From Chitinivibrio alkaliphilus ACht1 (GTDB lineage Bacteria > Fibrobacterota > Chitinivibrionia > Chitinivibrionales > Chitinivibrionaceae), in the NCBI RefSeq assembly GCF_000474745.1, contig NZ_ASJR01000015.1, forward strand, positions 1-56,528: a stretch of 56,528 nucleotides of DNA. The letters run 5' to 3'. This document shows, in pieces, positions 34,957-44,215 of the stretch. Under the pieces are notes generated by a model. The model made no database searches. It was not told the origin of the DNA and saw only the letters and a list, made by a program, of their open reading frames with translations. The position numbers and the translations under genes are program-made. How positions within the stretch are numbered: position 1 is the first letter of the stretch; every line of letters begins with the position of its first letter.

Positions 34957-37398
34957 ATGGGCAAGAAAATAGTTGTTGTGGGTGGTGTTGCTGGTGGTGC
35001 AAGTTTTGCAGCGAGAATGCGACGTTTAGATGAAACCGCTGAGATCATTCTCTTTGAGAAGGGAGAGTATATCTCCTTTGCCAATTGTGGATTACCCTAT
35101 CATATCGGTGAGACTATTCCTGAGCGGGATGCTTTGATTGTACAAACTCCAGAGAGCTTTTCCGCACGATTTGGTGTTGATATTCGGACAGGAAGCACGG
35201 TTCTTGGAGTAAATCCTGAGAAAAAAGAGATTCAGATTTCCAGACCAGACGGAGAGTATACTGAAAGTTATGAATACCTTCTCCTTTCGCCGGGGGCATC
35301 GCCGATACGACCTCCCTTGCCCGGCATAGATCTTGATGGGATTCACACCCTACGAACAATTCCTGATATGGATGCTATTAAGGCGCAGGTTGATGAGCAG
35401 AACGTGCAGAATGCTGTTGTGATTGGTGGGGGCTTCATTGGGCTTGAAACGGCTGAAAATCTGCGCCATCGCGGTGTATCCGTATCCCTAGTAGAATTGC
35501 GTGATCAGGTGTTTGTTCCTGCAGACCAAGAGCTTGCCCACGTACTCCATGAACACCTTCGTCTTCATGGTATTAAGCTCTTTTTAGAAGATGGTGCGCA
35601 GGAGTTCCGTGAAGATGGAGATGCCCTTTCAGTAGTATTGCAAAGTGGTACAACCCTACAGGCAGACATGGTTATTCTTGCCATAGGGGTAAAACCTGAT
35701 ACGGCGTTTCTGGAAGATTCTGGGATAGAGCGCTCGAAAACCGGTGCGGTGGTGGTTACGAAAACAATGCAGACAAATTATGATAATATCTTTGCTGTGG
35801 GAGATGCCGTAGAAGTACGTGAGTTTATTTCTAAGAAGGCTGTGTCAATCCCCTTGGCCGGCCCTGCAAATAGACAGGGGCGCATTGCTGCTGACTGTAT
35901 CGCCGGGATAAAGAGCACGTATAAAGATACACAGGGAACATCGGTGTGTAAGATATTTGATTTGACCGCTGCCGTAACCGGAGTAAATGAGAAAAATGCT
36001 CGTGCGTGGGGTATTCCATTTACAAAAATATATACACATTCTGCGAACCATGCTTCGTATTATCCGGGAGCATATCAAATGTCTGTGAAAACTCTTTTTG
36101 ATCCTGCAACGGGGAAAATTATTGGAGCCCAAATTGTGGGTAAAGAAGGGGTTGATAAGCGTATCGATGTATTTTCCGTGGCTATTCGGCATGGCTTAAC
36201 AGTGGATGATCTTGCAGAGTTGGAACTTGCCTATGCTCCTCCCTACGGAAGTGCTAAAGATCCCGTAAATATGGCTGGGTTTGTTGCACAAAATTATCGT
36301 GCTGGCCTGAGTGATCTTATGTATGCAGAAGAGGTTCACCATGCGGTGAATCAGGGGAGTATTCTCCTCGATGTGCGGACTTTGGAAGAATATGAGTTGG
36401 GGAGTATTGACGGAGCTTTGCATGTTCCCTTGGATGAGCTGAGAACTCGCCGCCACGAGCTGGATAGCACTCGACCAATTATCGTCTTTTGTCAGGTGGG
36501 CCTGCGAGGTCATGTTGCCTCTCGCATTCTTTCTCAAGCGGGGTTTTCCGTAAAAAATCTTTCCGGTGGATACAAAACCTACCAATGGTATTATGGTATG
36601 GGGGTAGATGCTGCATATGAAGAACCTTTCTCTCAGGGCAGTTGTTCTGCGCCGGACCATGATCCTCAAGAGAAAAAGCCTGACGTATCTATTGATGCTG
36701 GGGGAATACAGTGCCCCGGGCCGGTTATGAAGCTACGTGATGCCTTAGCATCTCTTTCTCCGGGACAAATTGTGGAGATACGGGCAACGGAGTCTGGGTT
36801 TGTCAAAGATCTTCCTGCATGGTGTTCGCGTACGGGACATCGGCTTGTTTCTCTTACCAATGAAGCGGGGGCCTTTCTTGCCCGCGTTGAGAAAGGGGAT
36901 GGGGGGGGAGCCACTCTGCCCATGTTGGTGGGAATAAAAAACCATGGTTATTTTTCCAATGATTTTGATCGACTCATGGCCTCATTTATTATTGCAAATG
37001 GAGCCGTATCTATGGGAAGCGAGGTGACTCTCTTTTTTACCTTTTGGGGGCTGACGTTGTTGCGAAAAGATTCAAAGGAGAAAATAGAGAAAAAGGGTAT
37101 GGAGAAAATGTTTTCTGCCATGATGCCTCGGGGGGCAAAAAAAATGCGCCTTTCAAAAATGAATATGGGCGGAATTGGTACGGCACTTATGCGCCGGGAG
37201 ATGACAAAAAAGCAGGTTTTCTCCTTGGAGCAGCTTATAGAGCAGGCACGTGAAAACGGCGTCAAAATGGTTGCTTGCGCCATGTCAATGGATATTATGG
37301 GGATAAAAAAAGAAGAACTTATTGAGGGGATTGAGTTTGGCGGTGTTGCCTCATATCTGAAGGAAGCTGATGAATCATCGTATAATCTTTTTATCTAA
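34957..37398 (+). CDS. CoA-disulfide reductase / NAD(P)H oxidase fused to rhodanese, TusA and DsrE-like domains
   Basis: 813 residues, four modules. FAD/NAD(P)-dependent reductase (about 1-450): GGVAGGASFAARMRR, redox Cys44 in FANCGLPY, second Rossmann motif VVIGGGFIGLETAEN, and VGDAVEV. Rhodanese (about 455-555): LLDVRTLEEYELG and catalytic Cys in FCQVGLRG. TusA/SirA (about 570-645): GGIQCPGPVMKLRDAL with the CPGP Cys. DsrE-like (about 655-813): MASFIIANGAVSMGSEVTLFFTFWG and ACAMSMDIMGI. Such fusions shuttle persulfide sulfur, with CoA or another low-molecular-weight thiol. ATG behind TGGAG. Confidence 0.93.
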   Translation: MGKKIVVVGGVAGGASFAARMRRLDETAEIILFEKGEYISFANCGLPYHIGETIPERDALIVQTPESFSARFGVDIRTGSTVLGVNPEKKEIQISRPDGEYTESYEYLLLSPGASPIRPPLPGIDLDGIHTLRTIPDMDAIKAQVDEQNVQNAVVIGGGFIGLETAENLRHRGVSVSLVELRDQVFVPADQELAHVLHEHLRLHGIKLFLEDGAQEFREDGDALSVVLQSGTTLQADMVILAIGVKPDTAFLEDSGIERSKTGAVVVTKTMQTNYDNIFAVGDAVEVREFISKKAVSIPLAGPANRQGRIAADCIAGIKSTYKDTQGTSVCKIFDLTAAVTGVNEKNARAWGIPFTKIYTHSANHASYYPGAYQMSVKTLFDPATGKIIGAQIVGKEGVDKRIDVFSVAIRHGLTVDDLAELELAYAPPYGSAKDPVNMAGFVAQNYRAGLSDLMYAEEVHHAVNQGSILLDVRTLEEYELGSIDGALHVPLDELRTRRHELDSTRPIIVFCQVGLRGHVASRILSQAGFSVKNLSGGYKTYQWYYGMGVDAAYEEPFSQGSCSAPDHDPQEKKPDVSIDAGGIQCPGPVMKLRDALASLSPGQIVEIRATESGFVKDLPAWCSRTGHRLVSLTNEAGAFLARVEKGDGGGATLPMLVGIKNHGYFSNDFDRLMASFIIANGAVSMGSEVTLFFTFWGLTLLRKDSKEKIEKKGMEKMFSAMMPRGAKKMRLSKMNMGGIGTALMRREMTKKQVFSLEQLIEQARENGVKMVACAMSMDIMGIKKEELIEGIEFGGVASYLKEADESSYNLFI

Positions 37399-37498
37399 TA
37401 CGCCATGGGAGAGCAGCTACTTCACTATTTGGTGATTTTCTTCTGATTACAAGGGTGTACAAAACATATTTTACACGTGCGTAAAAAGGAGATACTGT

Positions 37499-38302
37499 AT
37501 GGCAATACTTATTCTAATAGTGGCGATGTTTTTAAGTGGATGTGGCGATTCGACCCCCGTCGGAGGCAGTTCCGGCGGGTATTTTGATGGACCCTACTAT
37601 GAAGATCCGTATTGGGATGACGGGTGGTATGAAAGCACCCAGTATGTACGTCAATGGAGCGACTACCGTAATGGTACGTACCGTGCGTACTTACGTTCAA
37701 GCAGTCATCACGGAGCTTTGCTTCCGGTTAATTTTACATCTGGTAAATATTATTTCGAGGTGAATCCACGGACATCGCATACACGGGGAGGCATATTTGT
37801 CTCATATTATGATTATAAGCATCACTATCTTCGTGATAAGAAAATCTATTTACCGAGAGATCAGAATACGGTGTTTGCACTTCCCGGCAATCCTTCTATG
37901 GTACAACTTCATCTGGACGATGATTTTTCGGGCGAATTTGATTTTAAAACCTGGCAACGCCGTGGCAGCGATGATGATATTATTATTGTCGACCCAGATT
38001 CTCCCTCAAAGTTTAGTTGGGTGTTTAATACGGCAGATTTAGAAAATAATTTTATTCGAAGAAATATCCATTTTTCCCGAAGAAAATACCGGTACTCTAT
38101 TCAGTCTTCCCATGTACGGAGCACAGGAACAATTCAGATACGTCTATACGGCTATAATGGAGAGGTAATCCATAATCGTGAATTATCCATAAATGGTGAT
38201 ATGAATGACACGAGTAACTTGACTGGAACTCCTCCTCAGTTTATAGAGATTGATTACAACAACTTTTCCGGTACCATGCGCCTCACTATTGAGGAGCTGT
38301 AG
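37499..38302 (+). CDS. Putative lipoprotein of unknown function
   Basis: 267 residues. A short hydrophobic signal (residues 1-14) ends in lipobox FLSGC, predicting lipidation at Cys15. The mature part starts with a Gly/Tyr/Asp-rich low-complexity stretch (about 20-45), then two beta-rich segments. No conserved domain recognised. ATG behind AAAGGAGATACTGT. The 3' end overlaps the converging Nudix gene by 17 bases. Confidence 0.8.
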   Translation: MAILILIVAMFLSGCGDSTPVGGSSGGYFDGPYYEDPYWDDGWYESTQYVRQWSDYRNGTYRAYLRSSSHHGALLPVNFTSGKYYFEVNPRTSHTRGGIFVSYYDYKHHYLRDKKIYLPRDQNTVFALPGNPSMVQLHLDDDFSGEFDFKTWQRRGSDDDIIIVDPDSPSKFSWVFNTADLENNFIRRNIHFSRRKYRYSIQSSHVRSTGTIQIRLYGYNGEVIHNRELSINGDMNDTSNLTGTPPQFIEIDYNNFSGTMRLTIEEL

Positions 38303-38816
38303 GAGGAAAGTCAGGAGAGGCGGTTATGGAGAGACTAACCATGGTGTCGTCAGAAAAAATAAATTTCCCCTCCACAAAGCGTCCTTCGAGCATGAGTGGA
38401 AGCCAGTATTTATCATCTTCCCACATGTTTTCATAGGGGATCTTTTTGAGGGGACACCAAAAGGGGGTTGCCTCGTCACTTTCTTGAGGGGAACCGGAGA
38501 AGGTATTGGTGAAATAAACAAAGGCTTTTATGGAATAGCCATCCTGAAAAATAAATTGTAGCGACGCAACATAGCGAAGGTGTGTGGGCGTCAGAAAGAC
38601 CTCTTCCTGACACTCTCGTACAGCTGCTTCTTCTGGACTTTCTCCTGCTTCAATTCTTCCGCCCGGAGCGTTGTATTTGCCTGCTCCAAGACCTCGTTTT
38701 TTTTCTATAAGCAAAAGATCTCCCCCAGAACGTTGCATGAACACTAGCACTGCTTCATCAACAAAGGGGTAGGTTTCCCAAGATATGTGCGCACAATTAG
38801 TTATGGTCTGTTTCAT
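38286..38816 (-). CDS. Nudix hydrolase, MTH1-like
   Basis: 176 residues. Nudix box at 53-75 (G-x5-E59-x7-R67-E68-x2-E71-E72), preceded by LLLIEKKRGLGAGKYNAPGG. The C-terminal segment MWEDDKYWLPLMLEGRFVEGKF matches the W.DD.YW.PL pattern of 8-oxo-dGTPases such as MTH1, so nucleotide-pool sanitation is likely. Phe replaces the last Gly of the box. ATG behind AGGAGGATCGT, inside the end of tcdA. Confidence 0.88.
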   Translation of the reverse strand: MKQTITNCAHISWETYPFVDEAVLVFMQRSGGDLLLIEKKRGLGAGKYNAPGGRIEAGESPEEAAVRECQEEVFLTPTHLRYVASLQFIFQDGYSIKAFVYFTNTFSGSPQESDEATPFWCPLKKIPYENMWEDDKYWLPLMLEGRFVEGKFIFSDDTMVSLSITASPDFPPTAPQ

Positions 38817-39519
38817 ACGATCCTCCTACGCAGTTTGTAATGAGGGCTCCTGCCAAGGTAAATCCGAAAATTCCCGTTATGTGAACCAAGGATCCATTCC
38901 CACTCTCTTCAAGGGATGTTTCCATGTTTTTCCCCGGTTCATCACTAAAGACAACGGTGAAATCGAGGGGGATTCTCTGTGCACGTAGTTGTTTTCGAAC
39001 TACCTTGGCAAGGGGACACCCGTGGGTTTTTTTCATGGTGGAGAGGCGTATTCGAGAGGGGTCTTTTTTTAAGGCCGCTCCCATGGAAGATAAAAGAGTT
39101 GCTTCCGATGCAAGACTTTCCCGTATCAGGTGTATTTTATCGGGTACACTATCAATGGCATCAATAATATAGTGATAGTCTGAAAGGGGAAATTGCGGTG
39201 CCGAATCCGGGGTATAGCGTTCCATACGGTGGTGTACCTCTGCTGCGGGAGCTATTTCTTTGAGACGGAGAGAAAGGGTTTGGGCCTTTGATTGACCGAT
39301 GGTGGTTGGAGTGGCGGGAATCTGCCGGTTTATGTTTGATGGTTCAACAACATCGCTATCCACAAGGGTTATATGACCGATTCCAGTACGAATAAGCGCT
39401 TCGGCACACCAGCTTCCCACACCGCCGGTTCCAAAAAGGATAACCCGTGTCTTTTGCAATTGGGCAAAGGCGGCTTCTCCCATGGCACGGACGGATCGAT
39501 TAAATTGACTTGGAATCAT
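38797..39519 (-). CDS. tcdA: tRNA threonylcarbamoyladenosine dehydratase
   Basis: 240-residue ThiF/E1-like enzyme that cyclises t6A37 to ct6A using ATP. N-terminal FNRSVRAMGEAAFAQL, nucleotide loop FGTGGVGSWCAEALIRTG (29-46), the acidic DSDVVEPSNINRQ segment and IDAIDSVPDK are typical of TcdA/CsdL. The TsaC/Sua5 gene needed for t6A itself is at 44.2 kb. It overlaps the Nudix gene by 20 bases and follows the antiporter gene after 68 bases. Confidence 0.93.
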   Translation of the reverse strand: MIPSQFNRSVRAMGEAAFAQLQKTRVILFGTGGVGSWCAEALIRTGIGHITLVDSDVVEPSNINRQIPATPTTIGQSKAQTLSLRLKEIAPAAEVHHRMERYTPDSAPQFPLSDYHYIIDAIDSVPDKIHLIRESLASEATLLSSMGAALKKDPSRIRLSTMKKTHGCPLAKVVRKQLRAQRIPLDFTVVFSDEPGKNMETSLEESGNGSLVHITGIFGFTLAGALITNCVGGSYETDHN

Positions 39520-39587
39520 CTACCGTACTCCTGAATAGAAAAGGAACAGGAGGAAGAGGACGTAGAGTCCCACAAGAATACCTCCAT

Positions 39588-40460
39588 CTATTTTGGTAAT
39601 ATTTTTTTCCGGGTGTAGAGTATAAAAATACAAAGAGCTCCCAAAAAAACGTGCCGAGTGCCTCCTTGGACAGCCGCTCCCACGGCAAGAGGGCCAAAAA
39701 GACGAGCCCCGCCCACAACCACTAAGGAGTTAAAGATCGTGCTTCCGACAATATTGCCGAAAATAAGAGACATATTTCCTCGGCGTGCTGCTGAATAGGA
39801 AACTGCTGCTTCGGGCAGAGACGTTCCCAAAGCGATGGCAGAAAGAGCCATTATTTCCTGCGAGAGCGCTGTTTTTTCTGCCAAGGAAATTACTGCAATA
39901 ATGGTATATTCGGCAGAAAGATAAATACAAATTGGAGCAAAGAAAAGTTTTACCACATCCTGTGCTTTAAGCACAGTGGCAGAGGTGTGTGGTTCAACCA
40001 GAGGGGATATCCCCCTTCGTCCCAGGGTAAGCACGTACAGCACCGCGAGAAGAAGGAGGACCACCCCTGTCCATGAGGGTATGGTTTTGGTTCCGAGAAG
40101 TAGGTAGAGCAGTCCCGCTGAAATCAGGAGAGGGGCAGTATCTTTTCCAAGACGGTGTGGTTTGGCGTCGCTTCCCCTAAAAAAGAGCCCCCCAGTTCCG
40201 AGGACGAGCAGCATGTTTGCAATATTTGAACCGACAACATTACCTGCAACAATTTCTCCGGCATCATGCAGTACTGCAAGTATGGAAGAGGCAAGCTCTG
40301 GTAAGGATGTTCCCACGGCTACAATTATGAGCCCCGTGGTGAATAGGGGAAGATGGAAATAATGCCCTGTTCGCTCAGCCCCATCAAGGAATAGATCTGA
40401 TGCTTTTATTAGCACCGCGAGAGAAGCAATAAGAATTACCGCCCATATAAAGAGGGTCAT
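39588..40460 (-). CDS. Calcium/sodium antiporter (CaCA family, YrbG-like)
   Basis: 290 residues with about ten membrane helices in two inverted halves. Each half has the CaCA alpha repeat: [10 protein letters not shown] (50-59) with [11 protein letters not shown] in the first, and [10 protein letters not shown] with [10 protein letters not shown] in the second. Exports calcium in exchange for sodium or protons across the inner membrane. Start overlaps the dut stop (ATGA). Confidence 0.93.
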   Translation of the reverse strand: MTLFIWAVILIASLAVLIKASDLFLDGAERTGHYFHLPLFTTGLIIVAVGTSLPELASSILAVLHDAGEIVAGNVVGSNIANMLLVLGTGGLFFRGSDAKPHRLGKDTAPLLISAGLLYLLLGTKTIPSWTGVVLLLLAVLYVLTLGRRGISPLVEPHTSATVLKAQDVVKLFFAPICIYLSAEYTIIAVISLAEKTALSQEIMALSAIALGTSLPEAAVSYSAARRGNMSLIFGNIVGSTIFNSLVVVGGARLFGPLAVGAAVQGGTRHVFLGALCIFILYTRKKILPK

Positions 40461-40900
40461 GCCTCTACTCCGGTATGTCCAAATCCACCGGAACCACGTT
40501 GTGTTTCCTGTAGGGTTTCCTGTTCTGTGTAGCGGGCCTGAACCACGGGCGCCACAACCGCTTGAGCAATGCGGGTACCTTGTTCTATGGAGAAAGGGGT
40601 ATTTCCAAGGTTTATGAGAAGGATTCCTATTTCACCGCGATAGTCAGAATCGATCGTGCCCGGTGTGTTAAGCACCGTTACACCGTGGCGTAGGGCAAGC
40701 CCACTTCGAGGACGAATTTGTACTTCATAGCCACGGGGGATTTCAAAGACAAGTCCCGTAGGGATGAGTGCTCGTTCGCCCGGGGAGAGAGTAATGGGGG
40801 TTGTATTGGCTGCGTGGATATCAGCTCCCGCCGCTTCTTCTGTCATATATCGAGGAAGTTCACTGAGGCCTGATTTTTGTACTTTGATTTCTATCTGCAT
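40457..40900 (-). CDS. dut: dUTP diphosphatase
   Basis: 147 residues, trimeric dUTPase. Motif I AGADIHAA, motif [12 protein letters not shown], motif III with catalytic Asp84 in [13 protein letters not shown], motif IV GTRIAQ and motif [11 protein letters not shown]. It produces dUMP and keeps uracil out of DNA; the dCTP deaminase at 53.3 kb supplies dUTP. ATG behind GGAGGG; the open frame upstream lacks support. Confidence 0.96.
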   Translation of the reverse strand: MQIEIKVQKSGLSELPRYMTEEAAGADIHAANTTPITLSPGERALIPTGLVFEIPRGYEVQIRPRSGLALRHGVTVLNTPGTIDSDYRGEIGILLINLGNTPFSIEQGTRIAQAVVAPVVQARYTEQETLQETQRGSGGFGHTGVEA

Positions 40901-40962
40901 GGGGGACACCCTCCAAAGGGAGAAATATACATTATTAAGGAATGTGCGAGAGATGAGTCTTT

Positions 40963-41664
40963 TTATGCTTTGTACTTTTCGTTGGACGGCCAAAAGGGCG
41001 GGGTTGTCCGAAGGGTATTAAAATAGTGCATAAAGAAAGAGACCACATCCTTTGTATGAAGCTCTCCTTCTGATCCATGTAAAGCATCCCCCACGGCAAC
41101 AGTGGTATGTCCTGCTTTTTTGGCCGCGGTGATGCCGGGAAGACTGTCCTCAAAAACGTAGATAGTGGAGAAGTGCGCTGGTGTAACCCCAAGGCGTATG
41201 GCCGATTCCTGATATGCCTTGGGAGATGGCTTTGGTGCTGAAACAGAATCAAAGCCGGAAAGTACCTGTGGGGTAATCTTATGGAATTGAAAAAACTCTC
41301 GCAGTATCGCCTCCGGTGCGTTGCTTACCACTCCCCAGGGGATATTTCCCTGGGAAAGAAAAGTGAGAATAGTGTGCATGGAGGTGGTTGTTGTAATACT
41401 TGAGATATGATTTCTCAGCTGGTTAGTTTTTTCCTGAAGCAGGGCTTGGGCCTGGAGGGTGGGCTGCTGCATAGAACGACAAATTGCTTCTGCAATCATG
41501 GGAGAGGCACCCCCCCGATGATGCTCAAGAGTCTCTCTTGAGAGGGGGTGGGAGAAAAGACGGAGACACGCATTGTTCCAGCAGACATAATGTGTCTCTG
41601 CTGAATATGCAAGGACACCATCAAAATCAAAGAGTATCCCCTCTAAGGGAGGGTACTTAGGCAA
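40963..41664 (-). CDS. HAD-family hydrolase, beta-phosphoglucomutase-like
   Basis: 233 residues from TTG. Motif [10 protein letters not shown] near residue 10, motif II VVSNAPE, Lys of motif III in KPSPKAY, and motif [11 protein letters not shown]. The helical cap is of the PGMB/phosphatase type. The substrate is unknown. The TTG at 41664 follows GGAGAAAC and overlaps the stop of the upstream FAD oxidase gene; the frame also stays open 56 codons upstream, but only inside that gene. Probably co-transcribed with it. Confidence 0.87.
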   Translation of the reverse strand: MPKYPPLEGILFDFDGVLAYSAETHYVCWNNACLRLFSHPLSRETLEHHRGGASPMIAEAICRSMQQPTLQAQALLQEKTNQLRNHISSITTTTSMHTILTFLSQGNIPWGVVSNAPEAILREFFQFHKITPQVLSGFDSVSAPKPSPKAYQESAIRLGVTPAHFSTIYVFEDSLPGITAAKKAGHTTVAVGDALHGSEGELHTKDVVSFFMHYFNTLRTTPPFWPSNEKYKA

Positions 41665-42955
41665 AGAGTTTCTCCAGATGCGGCGTGAGAAAAACCCCCT
41701 TTGGGTCTTCGGCTCGTCGAAGCTCGATGAAATCATGCCAGCGGGGGTAGAGGCGTGCCAGCTCTTCCGGGCCACAGGAAAATCGTTTTGCCCAGTGAGG
41801 CCGTCCACCATAGGCAAGAAAAAGCTCTTCAATAAGCTGAAAGGCTTTGTATGAATCTGCCTTAGACGCGTTGCGGGTTACGCATCCTACAGTTACCATA
41901 TCACGATTATAGGCGTTGCTTAACCATGCCGTATCCTTTTGAATAAAACGGATATCCATGGGTATATGTGCAAAGTATCGTGAAAAGGGAGAGTGCAGTT
42001 TCTTGCGGAGGGCTTTCATTAGTCGCGGGAAGTCCTTGCGCGCAATGGTCCATTCGGCCAGTTCCAAGGTAGAACTTCGTGATTTTGTGACGGTTGTTTC
42101 GTAGAGGCTTCCCTCTTTCACTTGACGGCGTGTAAAAAAGAGTAGGTAAATACACTTGTTTATCAGTGCAGTAAGGGGGGGTATCTTGGCTGTTTTTCGG
42201 TATAGAAACTGTGACATATTTCGGCGATAGCGGTAATACCATGGGGCTTTTTTTAAGGGGCTTCTTTGGGCAACCGCCGTCGGATCGTTTCCCCGGATGA
42301 CGTAGCCGTGGTTTGTGTGAGGCATCCAGAGAATTCGTAAGAATGGATTTTTTGCAAGCCATTTTTCATACGAACGGACCCATTCGATATCCTTATGCGG
42401 CTCTTCCCATATGTGGAGGGATGATCGTTCTTCTACTTGAAAGGTCATGGTTGAAAATATACCGAGAAGCCCCAAAGAGACCTTTACAGCGTCAAATTTC
42501 GGTGATGATGTATCGATCTGTTCCAGAGAGCCGTCTGCCTTTACAAGGGTGCACCGTATCATGTATTCAGAAAGAAGTTGCGCATCTCTTCCTGTGCCGT
42601 GCGTGCCTGTTGCCACGGCACCGCCCAGGGTGATATCATCGATATCGGGGAGGGCAGGAAAAGAGAGGTCCATTTCCTCGAGGCTTTGACAGAGTTCTTT
42701 CAGGGTGATTCCACTTTGGACAGTAACTTGTTTCGTGGCGCGATCAACTGCGGTAATTTTACGATAGTTTCTCAGTGAAATGAGCGTTTCGGCACCGGCT
42801 GCAATATCCGCAGAAGAGTAGCGGTTTCCAAAAGCTCGAACCCTATTTGGCGCATTTGCAACAATGCGGCAGAGGTCCTCTTCAGTCTCGGGAACATGGA
42901 GTTCTGAGAAGGGGTGGCATATATTTCCATTCCAACTTGTCCAAGTTTCGGTCAT
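41657..42955 (-). CDS. FAD-binding aldonolactone-oxidase-like protein (VAO family)
   Basis: 432 residues. The N-terminal PP-loop FAD-binding domain has VRAFGNRYSSADIA and GGAVATGTHGTGRD. The C-terminal ALO-type domain ends with GRPHWAKRF near residue 385. It resembles D-arabinono-/L-gulono-1,4-lactone oxidases and bacterial alditol oxidases. The His that forms the covalent FAD bond in many members is Tyr46 here, so FAD is probably held non-covalently. Electron acceptor and substrate are unknown. Divergent from the CDGSH gene. Confidence 0.88.
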   Translation of the reverse strand: MTETWTSWNGNICHPFSELHVPETEEDLCRIVANAPNRVRAFGNRYSSADIAAGAETLISLRNYRKITAVDRATKQVTVQSGITLKELCQSLEEMDLSFPALPDIDDITLGGAVATGTHGTGRDAQLLSEYMIRCTLVKADGSLEQIDTSSPKFDAVKVSLGLLGIFSTMTFQVEERSSLHIWEEPHKDIEWVRSYEKWLAKNPFLRILWMPHTNHGYVIRGNDPTAVAQRSPLKKAPWYYRYRRNMSQFLYRKTAKIPPLTALINKCIYLLFFTRRQVKEGSLYETTVTKSRSSTLELAEWTIARKDFPRLMKALRKKLHSPFSRYFAHIPMDIRFIQKDTAWLSNAYNRDMVTVGCVTRNASKADSYKAFQLIEELFLAYGGRPHWAKRFSCGPEELARLYPRWHDFIELRRAEDPKGVFLTPHLEKLFA

Positions 42956-42978
42956 TTCTTTCTCCTTTTCTTTTTTGT

Positions 42979-43007
42979 AGTATATATTTACGGCGTAGTC
43001 CTGTAAA
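42979..43007 (-). promoter_or_regulatory. Sigma70 promoter of the FAD oxidase-HAD pair
   Basis: On the minus strand TTTACA (43002-43007) and TATACT (42979-42984) are 17 bases apart, each five of six matches to consensus, 23 bases before the ATG of the FAD oxidase. Confidence 0.6.
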
Positions 43008-43025
43008 GTTATTTAAGGAGGGACC

Positions 43026-43268
43026 ATGAAAAAACCAATCGTTGCGAAAACCGAACCTGCTCGCCTTACTTTAGACCCTGGAACGTATTCATGGTGTAGT
43101 TGCGGAAAGTCGGAGAATCAGCCATTTTGTGATGGTTCCCATGTCGGAACAGACTTTGCACCGTACATAGTGACTCTCACTGAACAAAAAAAAGTATCCC
43201 TGTGTCAGTGCAAGCAGACAAAAAATCCTCCGTACTGTGATGGAACCCATCGAAGCTTGTCTGAGTAG
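43026..43268 (+). CDS. CDGSH iron-sulfur domain protein, two motifs
   Basis: 80 residues with two complete CDGSH motifs: Cys24/Cys26/Cys35/His39 (CDGSH) and the second CQCK...YCDGTH near 61-76. Each should hold a [2Fe-2S] cluster with three Cys and one His, as in the small mitoNEET-like bacterial proteins. Role likely redox or cluster transfer. ATG behind AAGGAGGGACC. Followed after 13 bases by the alpha/beta hydrolase gene. Confidence 0.92.
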   Translation: MKKPIVAKTEPARLTLDPGTYSWCSCGKSENQPFCDGSHVGTDFAPYIVTLTEQKKVSLCQCKQTKNPPYCDGTHRSLSE

Positions 43269-43281
43269 TATGAGGTAGCTT

Positions 43282-44205
43282 ATGAAACGCCTTGTGTACC
43301 GAGCCTTTCTGGGGGGAGCTTTTTCCCTTGCAGTGGTGGTGATAGGACTCTTTTTCTGGGGCAGGAGTCGTCCGGAGATTAAGGCATCTCACGCAAAAAA
43401 TGAACGTCCCGGATCTATTGCCCATCTTCCCGGGGGATACACCTATTATGAATCACACGGAGCGCAAGATGCTCCCGTGGTTGTATTGGTTCACGGTTCT
43501 CTTTATTACAGTGTAATCTGGGAGAAAAACATCCCCGCCCTTGTAGACGCAGGGTACCGCGTTATTGCCTTTGATCAGTATGGGCGTGGTTTTTCGAGTC
43601 GCCCCGATACTACCTATACTTTTGACTTATTTGTAGAGCAAACGGAAAGCCTTCTTGCGTATCTGGATATTACAGACCCGGTACATATGGTGGGATTATC
43701 CCTTGGGGGCCCTATTGTCATCTCCTTTGCGAACAGGAATCCGGATCTTATACAAAGCATATCTTTATTGGCTCCGGTTACTCCCTCCACGGAAAAACGA
43801 TCGTTCTTTGAAGTGGTGACTGGCTTTTTAAATCGGGCTTATTGCACATTCTCTCATCGAGATTTTGAGCGACAGCGTGCTGAACAGCTTGCCCCGCTGA
43901 AGGAAAAAATGCGTCGGCAGTTTCACTATCGCGGAGTGGAGAAAGCCTTTGCTTCTGCTATTACAAATCGTGACAGGGATAAGGTTGGAGAGATCTATGC
44001 CGAGGCAGAGAAACTTCACCATCCCGTGTTGCTTCTATGGGGAACCCTTGATCGTGTATTGCCCATAGAAAATCACCTTTCTGTGCTTGAAACCTTTGAG
44101 TCGGTACAATACATCCCCCTTGAAGAAACGGGACACACTCTGAATTATGAACAGTATGAGCAGATAAATCGTGCATTGATTTCGTTCTTTTCCCACAATG
44201 AATAG
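43282..44205 (+). CDS. Alpha/beta hydrolase with N-terminal membrane anchor
   Basis: 307 residues. One hydrophobic helix (about 8-27), then an alpha/beta-hydrolase fold: oxyanion HGS (71-73), nucleophile Ser140 in GLSLGG, an acid in WGTLDRVLP and the catalytic His in ETGHTLNYE. The active domain probably faces the periplasm. Substrate cannot be told. It lies between the CDGSH gene and tsaC with short gaps. Confidence 0.9.
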   Translation: MKRLVYRAFLGGAFSLAVVVIGLFFWGRSRPEIKASHAKNERPGSIAHLPGGYTYYESHGAQDAPVVVLVHGSLYYSVIWEKNIPALVDAGYRVIAFDQYGRGFSSRPDTTYTFDLFVEQTESLLAYLDITDPVHMVGLSLGGPIVISFANRNPDLIQSISLLAPVTPSTEKRSFFEVVTGFLNRAYCTFSHRDFERQRAEQLAPLKEKMRRQFHYRGVEKAFASAITNRDRDKVGEIYAEAEKLHHPVLLLWGTLDRVLPIENHLSVLETFESVQYIPLEETGHTLNYEQYEQINRALISFFSHNE

Positions 44206-44215
44206 GAGGCGTTTT

